NCBI GenBank assembly: GCA_965278995.1
Contig: OZ257136.1
Span: 372,001-436,000 of the forward strand
Direction of reading: 5' to 3'
Source: JADJYF01 sp965278995
GTDB lineage: Bacteria > Pseudomonadota > Gammaproteobacteria > Ga0077536
Length of the DNA stretch: 64,000 nucleotides
Shown here: positions 9,506 to 17,494 of the stretch, one piece after another
Position numbering within the stretch: the first letter of the stretch is position 1
Layout of the letters: the number at the start of each line of letters is the position of its first letter
Position numbers and translations under genes: made by a program
The notes under the pieces: model-generated
The model's input: only the letters and a program-made list of their open reading frames with translations
Databases searched by the model: none
Told to the model about the DNA's origin: nothing

Positions 9506-10180
9506 ATGAATCCGCAGGATCTCAAACCGGCCATCGAAGCGATGCTGATGGCGTCCGATCAGCCGTTGAACGTGGAGCGGTTGGCGAAACTTTTCGAGGA
9601 GGACGGCTCTGCTGCACCGAGCCGCGAAGCGCTGCTCGAAGTACTTGCCGATCTGCAGAATGACTACGCCGGCCGCGGCGTCGAACTTATGGAAGTCGCC
9701 AGCGGCTATCGATTCCAGGCGCGCGCCGAGTACGCTGAAAGAGTCGGCCGGTTGTGGGAAGAACGAAAGCCACGCTATTCGCGTGCTCTGCTCGAGACGC
9801 TCGCATTGATTGCCTACCGACAGCCGATCACGCGTGGCGAGATCGAACATATCCGCGGTGTCGCGGTCTCGACCAACATCATGCGTATGCTGCTCGAGCG
9901 CGAATGGGTGCGTGTCGTTGGTCATCGAGACGTGCCGGGGCGGCCTTCGGTATATGCCACGACCAGGGAATTTCTCGACTATTTCGGCATGAAGTCGCTC
10001 GCTGAACTGCCGCCGCTGGCCGAGTTGACCGATATCGATAACGTCAGCGCTGATCTCTTCGCCACCATGGCAATCGAGGCTGCAATCGACGATGACCCAC
10101 CGACTGCGCAAGTCGACACCGAGACCGCCGACAATGCTCCGTCCATTTCTGTGGTTGATGATGGCGTGACCACGCCGTGA
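9506..10180 (+). CDS. scpB: Segregation and condensation protein B
   Basis: Winged-helix partner of ScpA in the SMC condensin complex. 224 residues. Two winged-helix units can be traced: IEAMLMASDQPLNVERLAKLF, and ALIAYRQPITRGEIEHIRGV followed by GRPSVYATTREFLDYFGM. The ATG at 9506 has GGAG upstream; an earlier in-frame start lies inside scpA and gives unrelated sequence. A roughly 50-residue acidic tail (AIDDDPPTAQVDTETADN) is probably disordered. Its stop overlaps the GTG of rluB. Confidence 0.95.
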   Translation: MNPQDLKPAIEAMLMASDQPLNVERLAKLFEEDGSAAPSREALLEVLADLQNDYAGRGVELMEVASGYRFQARAEYAERVGRLWEERKPRYSRALLETLALIAYRQPITRGEIEHIRGVAVSTNIMRMLLEREWVRVVGHRDVPGRPSVYATTREFLDYFGMKSLAELPPLAELTDIDNVSADLFATMAIEAAIDDDPPTAQVDTETADNAPSISVVDDGVTTP

Positions 10181-10989
10181 GCCGGCGCGGCGCCGCGCCT
10201 GCGGCCCAGACCAGCGGCGAGCGTCTGCATAAAGTGCTGGCCCGCGCCGGCTGGGGTTCACGGCGAGAAATCGAACGATGGATCGAAGCTGGCCGTATCC
10301 GCGTCAACGGTAGCCCCGTCACGACTGGTGCCCAGGTCGTCACCGGCGATCGGGTGCAGCTCGACGACGGCCGCACACTGCATGTCGCTCCGCCGCCATC
10401 GGCCGTGCGCGTGCTGCTCTATAACAAGCCGGCTGGTGTCGTGTGTACACGCCACGACCCGGACAACCGACCGCACATCTTCGAGCACCTGCCGCGGCTC
10501 GAACAGGGCCGCTGGATCAACATCGGGCGACTCGATATCAATACCAGCGGACTGCTGCTGTTCACCAGTCACGGAGAACTGGCCCATCGGTTGATGCATC
10601 CGCGTTACCGCGTCGATCGCGAATACGCGGCACGCGTCTACGGTGAAATCGACCCCGGCACCTTGTCGCGACTGCGTACAGGTGTGGAAATCGATGGCGA
10701 GGAATATCACTTCGACGACATCGTGGTTGGCGACGGCGAAGGTGCCAATCATTGGTATTACTGTGTCGTGCAGAGCGGGCGAAATCGTGAAGTGCGCCGA
10801 CTGTGGGAATCGCAAGGCGTCCAGGTGAGTCGTCTGATCCGCGTGCGTTTCGCCAATATCATGCTGCCGAGCGATCTGCGTGCCGGCAAGACTGTCGAAC
10901 TCGGCGGTGCACTGTTGACCGAACTGTGCCGGCTGGTGGAATTGTCGCCAGGTTCGGCCGAGGCCGATAGACGAGCGCGACGTCCGTGA
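10177..10989 (+). CDS. rluB: 23S rRNA pseudouridine synthase RluB-like
   Basis: RsuA-family pseudouridine synthase; RluB modifies U2605 of 23S rRNA. An S4 domain occupies about residues 15-65 (ERLHKVLARAGWGSRREIERWI). The catalytic domain carries GRLDINTSGLLLFT with catalytic Asp120, and SGRNREVRRLWESQG. The start is a GTG whose TGA overlap with scpB (GTGA) indicates translational coupling. RluE and RluF are relatives, but the scpAB neighbourhood and S4 domain favour RluB. Confidence 0.92.
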   Translation: MSRRGAAPAAQTSGERLHKVLARAGWGSRREIERWIEAGRIRVNGSPVTTGAQVVTGDRVQLDDGRTLHVAPPPSAVRVLLYNKPAGVVCTRHDPDNRPHIFEHLPRLEQGRWINIGRLDINTSGLLLFTSHGELAHRLMHPRYRVDREYAARVYGEIDPGTLSRLRTGVEIDGEEYHFDDIVVGDGEGANHWYYCVVQSGRNREVRRLWESQGVQVSRLIRVRFANIMLPSDLRAGKTVELGGALLTELCRLVELSPGSAEADRRARRP

Positions 10990-11098
10990 CGTCCGGTGCT
11001 ACACAGCTGGTGGCTGAAGTTACGTTGATCTTGCCTGGCTTCGCCGCTAAGCTTGGCCGCCTTTTCAACCCGAGCTCGATATCGGCTCCTGGAACCTA

Positions 11099-11851
11099 AT
11101 GCGGCGTCCCCTGGTTGCCGGTAACTGGAAGATGAACGCGACGCGCGCGATGGCGACAGCGCTGGCGACCGAGGTCGCCGCTGCGTCGCTGCCGACCGGT
11201 GTCGAGGTGGTGCTATGTCCGCCAGCGGCGTATCTGTCGGTGATCGCGGCACCGCTGGTCGGCACTCGGATACAGCTCGGCGCACAGGATTGTTCCGAAC
11301 ATGAGCCGGGCGCTTATACCGGGGAAACTGCTGCAGCGATGCTGGCCGATCTCGGCTGCAGTCATGTCATCGTCGGTCATTCCGAGCGACGTCAATTTTT
11401 TGGCGATACCGACAGTCGCATCGCCGCCAAAGTGCAGCGCGCGCGCAATCATGGCCTGACGCCGATATTCTGTGTCGGCGAAACGTTGGACGAACGCCGG
11501 CAGGGGCTGACCGAGGCAACGGTCGGTCGCCAGCTGGACGCCATTCTGCGCCTGCCGGATGCAGCGCGAGTAGTGGCCGGGCTGGTAATCGCCTATGAGC
11601 CGGTGTGGGCCATCGGTACGGGAGAATCGGCGACGCCTGAACAGGCCCAAGCTGTTCATGCCGCCATTCGCGCGCAAGTCGCTGCGCTGGACGCCAGCGT
11701 AGCCGACGGTCTGCGCATCCTCTATGGCGGCAGTGTCAAGGCGGACAATGCCGTTGAATTATTCGCCAAGCCCGACATCGATGGCGGTCTAATCGGCGGC
11801 GCCGCGCTGAACGCCGCCTCTTTCATTGCTGTTTGTCGTGCCGCCGCCTGA
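11099..11851 (+). CDS. tpiA: Triosephosphate isomerase
   Basis: Glycolytic enzyme interconverting DHAP and glyceraldehyde-3-phosphate. 250 residues. Catalytic groups are all present: AGNWKMN (Lys11), VGHSERRQFFGDTD (His94) and AYEPVWAIGTG (Glu167), with the phosphate-binding YGGSVKADN near the end. The 109-base gap before it suggests its own promoter; TTGATC at 11025 with TAAGCT 17 bases on is a weak candidate. secG follows after 32 bases. Confidence 0.97.
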   Translation: MRRPLVAGNWKMNATRAMATALATEVAAASLPTGVEVVLCPPAAYLSVIAAPLVGTRIQLGAQDCSEHEPGAYTGETAAAMLADLGCSHVIVGHSERRQFFGDTDSRIAAKVQRARNHGLTPIFCVGETLDERRQGLTEATVGRQLDAILRLPDAARVVAGLVIAYEPVWAIGTGESATPEQAQAVHAAIRAQVAALDASVADGLRILYGGSVKADNAVELFAKPDIDGGLIGGAALNAASFIAVCRAAA

Positions 11852-11883
11852 ACGGGCGAACGTACGGCAGGAGATAAACCAAC

Positions 11884-12486
11884 ATGTTGTTCACGATCTT
11901 ACTGGCAGCACATATCGTGCTTGCCGTCCTGCTGATCGGCGTCATTCTGATCCAGCAGGGAAAAGGCGCCACAGCGGGCGCCGCTTTCGGCAGTGGTGCC
12001 TCATCGACAGTGTTTGGCGCGCGCGGTTCGGCTTCGTTTCTGACGCGCCTGACCGCAGGTCTGGCGTTGCTGTTTTTCTCCAATAGTCTGTTGCTCGCTT
12101 ATCTCTACGGACAGACCGTTGAACCGCAGAGTCTGCTCGATAAAGTGTCGCAAAACGCACCAGTCGTGATCGATGTGCCGCCGGATACTGCCGCCGCAGA
12201 TGTGCCGGCGGCGATAGAAGCGGCGATCAAGAATGCTGCAGATGTACCGCTCGTTCCTGGCGCAACTGACAATGGCGCGCCAATGCCTGAGCAGCAGCCG
12301 AGCGTGGTAGCTCAGCCGGGCGAGATTCCGGCTGATGTCCCCAACGTGACGGGCGCAGCGAATGAGCAAACCGCGACACCCGCGACCCTCACCACGACTC
12401 CACCGGCGGCAGTCAACGATGTGCCGGTCGTACCCGCGCCAGCAGCGCCGGAAACAGCGGTGGAAGCCGACCCGCGAGCGCCGTGA
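11884..12486 (+). CDS. secG: Preprotein translocase subunit SecG with long C-terminal tail
   Basis: Small membrane subunit of the SecYEG translocon. The first 75 residues are a standard SecG: TM1 (LLAAHIVLAVLLIGVILIQQ), the GKGATAGAAFGSGASSTVFG loop, and TM2 (RLTAGLALLFFSNSLLLAYL). The remaining 125 residues are an Ala/Pro/Val/Thr-rich acidic tail with no recognisable fold, nearly doubling the usual length of about 110. A good ribosome site (CAGGAGAT) precedes the ATG. It is followed by tRNA-Leu and the nuo operon, a common gammaproteobacterial order. Confidence 0.94.
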   Translation: MLFTILLAAHIVLAVLLIGVILIQQGKGATAGAAFGSGASSTVFGARGSASFLTRLTAGLALLFFSNSLLLAYLYGQTVEPQSLLDKVSQNAPVVIDVPPDTAAADVPAAIEAAIKNAADVPLVPGATDNGAPMPEQQPSVVAQPGEIPADVPNVTGAANEQTATPATLTTTPPAAVNDVPVVPAPAAPETAVEADPRAP

Positions 12487-12578
12487 GCCAGGCGTTATTT
12501 CGATGGCTAGAACGGTGCGCTTTCCGTATCATTGCGCGCCACGACAGCGGATGCCGCATGGGTATCCGCAAGACCTGA

Positions 12579-12663
12579 GCCGATGTGGTGGAATTGGTAG
12601 ACACGCTGTCTTGAGGGGGCAGTGCCGAAAGGCGTAACGGTTCGACTCCGTTCATCGGCACCA
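12579..12663 (+). tRNA. tRNA-Leu(GAG)
   Basis: 85-base class II tRNA. Acceptor arms GCCGATG (12579-12585) and CATCGGC (12653-12659) pair perfectly, with discriminator A and an encoded CCA. The anticodon stem CTGTC/GGCAG closes the loop TTGAGGG, giving anticodon GAG (leucine CUC). A long variable arm (TGCCGAAAGGCGT) and the T arm GGTTCGACTCC are clear. Confidence 0.96.
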
Positions 12664-12847
12664 ATCAGCCGGTAGGCGACGCTGTATTGCCCTGTCAGGG
12701 GACACAGCCAGCCTCCGACTTTTGACTAGGGTCCAGTAGATCGATCGTACGCCGGGGGGCGCGCGACGATTCCGGCAGTAGCGACTGATGAGTTACAATG
12801 GCTGAACTGGACGCCGCGCGTCTGCGCGTGACTGGGAAATCGAATTC

Positions 12848-13216
12848 GTGCTGCAACTGTACTTGCCGATACTGATATTCATCGCCATTGGCGTGGTCAT
12901 CGGCGTAGTGTCCCTCGGCGCAAGCTATGGCGTCGGCACAATCCTTGGCGTCCGGCGCCCGGACAGCGAAAAGTCCTCGCCTTACGAGTGCGGTTTCGAA
13001 GCGTTTGAAGACGCTCGAATGAAGTTCGACGTCCGCTACTATCTCGTTGCAATCCTGTTCATCATTTTCGATCTGGAAATCGCGTTTTTCTTTCCCTGGG
13101 CGGTCGTTCTCGACGACATCGGCGCCTATGGATTCTGGGCGATGATGATCTTTCTCACCATCCTGGTCGTCGGCTTCGTCTACGAATGGCGAAAAGGAGC
13201 GCTCGAATGGGAGTGA
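12848..13216 (+). CDS. nuoA: NADH-quinone oxidoreductase subunit A
   Basis: Membrane-arm subunit of respiratory complex I and first gene of a complete nuoA-N operon. 122 residues with three transmembrane helices and the conserved SPYECGFEAFEDARMKFDVRYYLVAILFIIFDLE stretch, here cited in part: the loop Cys sits in YECGFE. The start is a GTG. It overlaps nuoB by ten bases. Between the upstream tRNA-Leu and this gene there are 184 bases, where the operon promoter should lie; I see no strong sigma70 match there. Confidence 0.96.
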   Translation: MLQLYLPILIFIAIGVVIGVVSLGASYGVGTILGVRRPDSEKSSPYECGFEAFEDARMKFDVRYYLVAILFIIFDLEIAFFFPWAVVLDDIGAYGFWAMMIFLTILVVGFVYEWRKGALEWE

Positions 13217-13686
13217 GTGAATTTCAGGAGCGTGGTTTCGTCACCACGACCGTCGATACCGTCGTCAACTGGGCCCGTACCGGCTCGATGTGGCCGATGA
13301 CTTTCGGTCTGGCCTGCTGCGCTGTCGAAATGATGCACGCCGGCGCGTCGCGCTATGACCTCGATCGTTTCGGCGTCGTGTTTCGCCCGAGCCCGCGCCA
13401 GTCCGATGTCATGATCGTCGCCGGCACTCTGGTCAATAAAATGGCTCCGGCACTGCGCAAGGTCTACGACCAGATGACCGAACCAAAGTGGGTCATCTCC
13501 ATGGGCTCGTGTGCCAATGGCGGCGGCTACTATCACTACTCGTATGCCGTTGTCCGCGGTTGTGATCGCATCGTCCCGGTAGACGTCTATGTCCCGGGCT
13601 GCCCACCGACAGCCGAAGCGCTGCTGTTCGGAATTATCCAGCTGCAGAACAAAATCAAGCGCACGACCACGATCACCCGCAGCTAG
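13207..13686 (+). CDS. nuoB: NADH-quinone oxidoreductase subunit B
   Basis: Peripheral-arm subunit carrying cluster N2, the last iron-sulfur centre before quinone. 159 residues. The four ligands are visible: tandem Cys37-Cys38 (GLACCAVEMM), Cys102 (MGSCANGGG) and Cys132 (VPGCPPT). The ATG at 13207 overlaps the nuoA stop; a GTG two codons later is also possible. The earlier in-frame ATG at 13186 lies inside nuoA. Confidence 0.96.
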   Translation: MGVSEFQERGFVTTTVDTVVNWARTGSMWPMTFGLACCAVEMMHAGASRYDLDRFGVVFRPSPRQSDVMIVAGTLVNKMAPALRKVYDQMTEPKWVISMGSCANGGGYYHYSYAVVRGCDRIVPVDVYVPGCPPTAEALLFGIIQLQNKIKRTTTITRS

Positions 13687-13702
13687 ACTCGACCAGCGCA
13701 GC

Positions 13703-14398
13703 ATGTCCACCAGCAAACTCGAGGCTTTGGCTGAAGCCCTGAAACGCGTACTCGGCGACGCTGTCGATGAGCTGGTCATCGCCTTTGATGAACTGACCAT
13801 TGCGGTTCTGCCGCAGCGCCTCCCAGGCGTGATGACCACGCTGAAAACTGCGCCGGAATTCGCCTTTACGCAGCTGAGCGATTTAAGTGCCGTCGATTAT
13901 CTCACCTACGGCCAGGCCGACTGGCAGACGCAGCGGGCGAGCACGGCCGGTTTCAGTCGCGGTGTCGAACCTGCCAGCATCCGGACGCAAGCCGAGGCGA
14001 GCAAACGTTTCGGTATCACCTATCAACTACTGTCGGTCACGCATAACCAGCGACTGCGGGTCAAAGTCTATCTCGATGGCGACCCACCGATGGTGCAGTC
14101 AGTCGCCGAGATCTGGCCGGTAGCAGACTGGTATGAACGCGAGGCGTTCGACCTGTTCGGCGTGCTGTTCGAAGGGCACCCGGATCTGCGCCGCATCCTC
14201 ACTGACTACGGTTTCATCGGGCACCCGTTTCGCAAGGATTTTCCGCTCGAAGGTTATGTCGAGGTGCGCTACGACCCGGACAAGGGGCGCGTCGTCAACC
14301 AGCCGGTCAGCATCGAGCCGCGCACGCTGGTGCCGCGCGTGATCCGAGAGGACAACTGGGTGCATTCGTCGAAACCCGCAGGCACCGGCAATGCCTGA
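13703..14398 (+). CDS. nuoC: NADH-quinone oxidoreductase subunit C
   Basis: 30-kDa peripheral-arm subunit. 231 residues; an independent gene here, unlike the fused nuoCD of E. coli. Family signatures include SDLSAVDYL near 55-63 and the C-terminal WYEREAFDLFGVLFEGHPDLRRIL segment followed by DYGFIGHPFRKDFPLEGY. The ATG at 13703 is preferred; upstream in-frame sequence lies within nuoB. Its stop overlaps the ATG of nuoD by eight bases. Confidence 0.95.
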   Translation: MSTSKLEALAEALKRVLGDAVDELVIAFDELTIAVLPQRLPGVMTTLKTAPEFAFTQLSDLSAVDYLTYGQADWQTQRASTAGFSRGVEPASIRTQAEASKRFGITYQLLSVTHNQRLRVKVYLDGDPPMVQSVAEIWPVADWYEREAFDLFGVLFEGHPDLRRILTDYGFIGHPFRKDFPLEGYVEVRYDPDKGRVVNQPVSIEPRTLVPRVIREDNWVHSSKPAGTGNA

Positions 14399-15644
14399 GA
14401 TCCGCAATCTGACCCTGAATTTCGGGCCGCAGCATCCTGCTGCGCACGGCGTGCTGCGTCTGGTGCTCGAAATGGACGGCGAAGTGATTGAGCGCGCCGA
14501 CCCGCACATCGGTCTGCTGCATCGGGGCACCGAGAAGCTGTGCGAGAACAAGCCGTTCAATCAGAGTATCGGTTACATGGACCGGCTCGATTACGTCTCG
14601 ATGATGTGCAATGAACACGCTTATGTGCTTGCGATCGAAAAACTCATCGGTATCACACCGCCGCTGCGGGCCCAGTACATCCGCGTCATGTTCGACGAGA
14701 TCACGCGCATCCTGAACCACCTCATGTGGCTGGGAGCGCATGGGCTCGACATCGGTGCGATGACGATGTTCCTGTATTGCTTCCGCGAACGTGAAGACCT
14801 GATGGACTGCTACGAAGCGGTATCGGGTACGCGCATGCACGCGACCTACTATCGTCCGGGTGGTGTTTATCGCGATCTGCCGGCGCAGATGCCGAAGTAT
14901 CAGACCTCGAAGTGGCGCAATGAGAAGGAAGTTGCCGACCTGAATCGCAATCGCGACGGCTCGATGCTCGACTTCATCGAGGACTTCGTACGGCGCTTTC
15001 CGGCCTGCGTCGACGAATACGAAACGCTGCTGACCGACAACCGCATCTGGAAGCAGCGTACCGTCGATATCGGCATCGTAACGCTCGAGCGCGCGCTCGA
15101 ACTCGGCTTTACCGGGCCGATGCTGCGTGGTTCGGGCCTGGCCTGGGATCTGCGCAAGAAGCAGCCCTACGAAGTTTACGCCGACATGGACTTCGACATT
15201 CCGGTCGGAGTCAACGGCGATTGCTATGATCGCTACCTCGTTCGCGTCGAGGAGATGCGGCAATCCGCCCGTATCATCCAGCAGTGCGTGGACTGGTTGC
15301 GCGTGAATCATGGCCCCGTGATGCTGGACGATCACAAGTTGACACCGCCTTCGCGAGCGCAGATGAAAGGCGACATGGAATCGCTCATTCATCATTTCAA
15401 ACTGTTTACCGAAGGGTATTGCGTGCCGGCAGGCGAAGTTTACGCCGCCGTCGAGCATCCCAAAGGAGAGTTCGGCATCTATCTCGTCTCGGATGGCGCC
15501 AACAAACCGTATCGTCTGAAGGCGCGCGCATCGGGATTCGCGCACCTGTCGGCCATGAACGAACTGGTGCAAGGCCACATGCTGGCGGACGTGGTCGCCG
15601 TGATTGGTACCATGGACGTCGTTTTCGGCGAGATTGATCGTTAG
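14391..15644 (+). CDS. nuoD: NADH-quinone oxidoreductase subunit D
   Basis: 49-kDa subunit that forms the quinone-binding cavity with NuoB. 417 residues. It begins with the standard LNFGPQHPAAHGVLRLVLE, followed by DPHIGLLHRGTEKL and the NYMDRLDYVSMM-type segment, and ends with the invariant VFGEIDR. It continues the operon and is followed by nuoE after 11 bases. Confidence 0.97.
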   Translation: MPEIRNLTLNFGPQHPAAHGVLRLVLEMDGEVIERADPHIGLLHRGTEKLCENKPFNQSIGYMDRLDYVSMMCNEHAYVLAIEKLIGITPPLRAQYIRVMFDEITRILNHLMWLGAHGLDIGAMTMFLYCFREREDLMDCYEAVSGTRMHATYYRPGGVYRDLPAQMPKYQTSKWRNEKEVADLNRNRDGSMLDFIEDFVRRFPACVDEYETLLTDNRIWKQRTVDIGIVTLERALELGFTGPMLRGSGLAWDLRKKQPYEVYADMDFDIPVGVNGDCYDRYLVRVEEMRQSARIIQQCVDWLRVNHGPVMLDDHKLTPPSRAQMKGDMESLIHHFKLFTEGYCVPAGEVYAAVEHPKGEFGIYLVSDGANKPYRLKARASGFAHLSAMNELVQGHMLADVVAVIGTMDVVFGEIDR

Positions 15645-15655
15645 GTCAGGATGTC

Positions 15656-16165
15656 ATGAGCGAGCCGCATTCAATAGATACGAAGCTCGGTTTTTCGGCG
15701 CATGCACGCGCCATCATCGACCAATCGATCGCCAAATATCCGCCCGAGCGCAAGCAGTCGGCGGTTCTGGCCGCGCTGCACGAAGTGCAACATGAGAACG
15801 GTGGCTACCTCACGCCACCATTGATGGACGCGGTCGCCGACTACCTCGAGATGCCGCGCATCGCGGTCTACGAGGTGGCGAGCTTCTATTCGATGTTCGA
15901 GACCGAGCCTTGTGGCAGGCATGCTGTGGCAATCTGCACCAATGTCTCCTGCATGCTGCGTGGCAGCGACGCAATCGTCGCACACGTGGAAAAGAAGTTC
16001 GGCATCCGCATCGGCGAATCGACTGCCGACGGGCGCATTTTCCTCAAGCCGGAGGAGGAATGCCTCGCCGCCTGCTGTGGTGCACCGATGATGCAGGTCG
16101 ATCACGTCTACTACGAGAACCTGACTGTCGACAGGGTCGATGCCATTCTGGATGCACTTGAATGA
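15656..16165 (+). CDS. nuoE: NADH-quinone oxidoreductase subunit E
   Basis: 24-kDa thioredoxin-like subunit of the NADH-oxidising module, holding the [2Fe-2S] cluster N1a. 169 residues. The ligand spacing is canonical: Cys94-x4-Cys99 (CTNVSC) and Cys136-x3-Cys140 (CLAAC). The stop overlaps the nuoF start (ATGA). Confidence 0.96.
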   Translation: MSEPHSIDTKLGFSAHARAIIDQSIAKYPPERKQSAVLAALHEVQHENGGYLTPPLMDAVADYLEMPRIAVYEVASFYSMFETEPCGRHAVAICTNVSCMLRGSDAIVAHVEKKFGIRIGESTADGRIFLKPEEECLAACCGAPMMQVDHVYYENLTVDRVDAILDALE

Positions 16166-17466
16166 GCGACATCAAGCTGAATCTCACCTGTTACGCGACC
16201 CGCGCTTTCGATGAGCCGTGGACTTACGAGACGTATCGCAAGATCGGTGGCTACAGCGCGTGGGAAAAGATCCTGCGCGAGAAGATTCCACCGGCCGACA
16301 TCATTGAGATAGTCAAAGCGGCCGGCTTGCGCGGTCGTGGTGGCGCCGGTTTTCCGGCCGGCGTTAAATGGAGCTTCATGCCGAAGACCGCGGTCCAGAA
16401 GTACATCGTGTGCAATTCCGACGAAAGCGAGCCCGGTACGTGCAAGGATCGCGACATCCTGCGTTTCAATCCGCATGCCCTGGTCGAAGGCATGGCCATT
16501 GCCGGTTATTCCATCGGGGCAACCGTCGGCTACAACTACATGCGCGGCGAGTTTCTCGATGAACCGGCACTGCATTTCCAGGCTGCGCTGAAGGCGGCTT
16601 ACGAGGCCGGGCTTCTCGGGCGCAACATCCTTGGCTCCGGCGTCGATTTCGATCTCCATGATCATCTTGGCGCCGGCGCATATATCTGTGGCGAAGAAAC
16701 TGCGCTGCTCGAATCGCTCGAAGGCAAGAAAGGTCAGCCGCGCTTCAAACCGCCATTCCCGGCAGGTTTCGGTCTGTACGGCAAGCCGACCACGATTAAT
16801 AACACCGAGACGCTCGCCTCGGTGCCGACCATCTTGCGCAACGGCGCCGAATGGTTTGCCTCGCTTGGCAAACCGAATAACGGCGGAACGAAGATTTTCT
16901 CGGTCAGTGGTCATGTGAACAATCCGGGCAACTTCGAGATCCCGATGGGCCTCCCTTTCCGCGAACTGCTGGCACTGGCTGGCGGCGTGCGCGAGGGTCA
17001 CCAGTTGAAAGCAGTGATACCGGGCGGCTCGTCCGTACCGGTGCTGCCGGGCGCGGCAATGCTGGAAGTCGACATGGATTACGATTCGATCTCCAAAGCG
17101 GGCTCCATGCTCGGTTCCGGCGCCGTCATCGTCATGGACGAGACCACCGACATGGTCAGAGTTCTGCAGCGCATTTCGCGCTTCTATTATTCGGAATCCT
17201 GCGGGCAGTGCACACCCTGCCGCGAAGGTACCGGCTGGCTGTACCGCATGTTGACGCGCATCGTCGAGGGTCAGGGCCGCATGGAAGATATCGCCCGGCT
17301 CGATAACGTCGCGGCCAAGATCGAGGGCCGTACGATCTGCGCGCTTGGCGATGCTGCCGCGATGCCGGTGCGCAGCTTCATACGACATTTCCGCCATGAG
17401 TTCGCGCATTACATCGAACACGGGCACAGCATCCTTGACGCGCGCGGTCGTACGGCCGCAGCGTGA
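16162..17466 (+). CDS. nuoF: NADH-quinone oxidoreductase subunit F
   Basis: 51-kDa subunit that binds NADH and FMN and carries [4Fe-4S] cluster N3. 434 residues. The nucleotide-binding glycine-rich motif GRGGAGFPAGVKW begins at residue 58; ICGEETALLESLEG is the FMN region, and ESCGQCTPCREGT supplies three cluster cysteines. It is coupled to nuoE by a 4-base overlap. Confidence 0.97.
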   Translation: MSDIKLNLTCYATRAFDEPWTYETYRKIGGYSAWEKILREKIPPADIIEIVKAAGLRGRGGAGFPAGVKWSFMPKTAVQKYIVCNSDESEPGTCKDRDILRFNPHALVEGMAIAGYSIGATVGYNYMRGEFLDEPALHFQAALKAAYEAGLLGRNILGSGVDFDLHDHLGAGAYICGEETALLESLEGKKGQPRFKPPFPAGFGLYGKPTTINNTETLASVPTILRNGAEWFASLGKPNNGGTKIFSVSGHVNNPGNFEIPMGLPFRELLALAGGVREGHQLKAVIPGGSSVPVLPGAAMLEVDMDYDSISKAGSMLGSGAVIVMDETTDMVRVLQRISRFYYSESCGQCTPCREGTGWLYRMLTRIVEGQGRMEDIARLDNVAAKIEGRTICALGDAAAMPVRSFIRHFRHEFAHYIEHGHSILDARGRTAAA

Positions 17467-17494
17467 TCCGATCAGCGCCAAATCGAGCCGGAAC

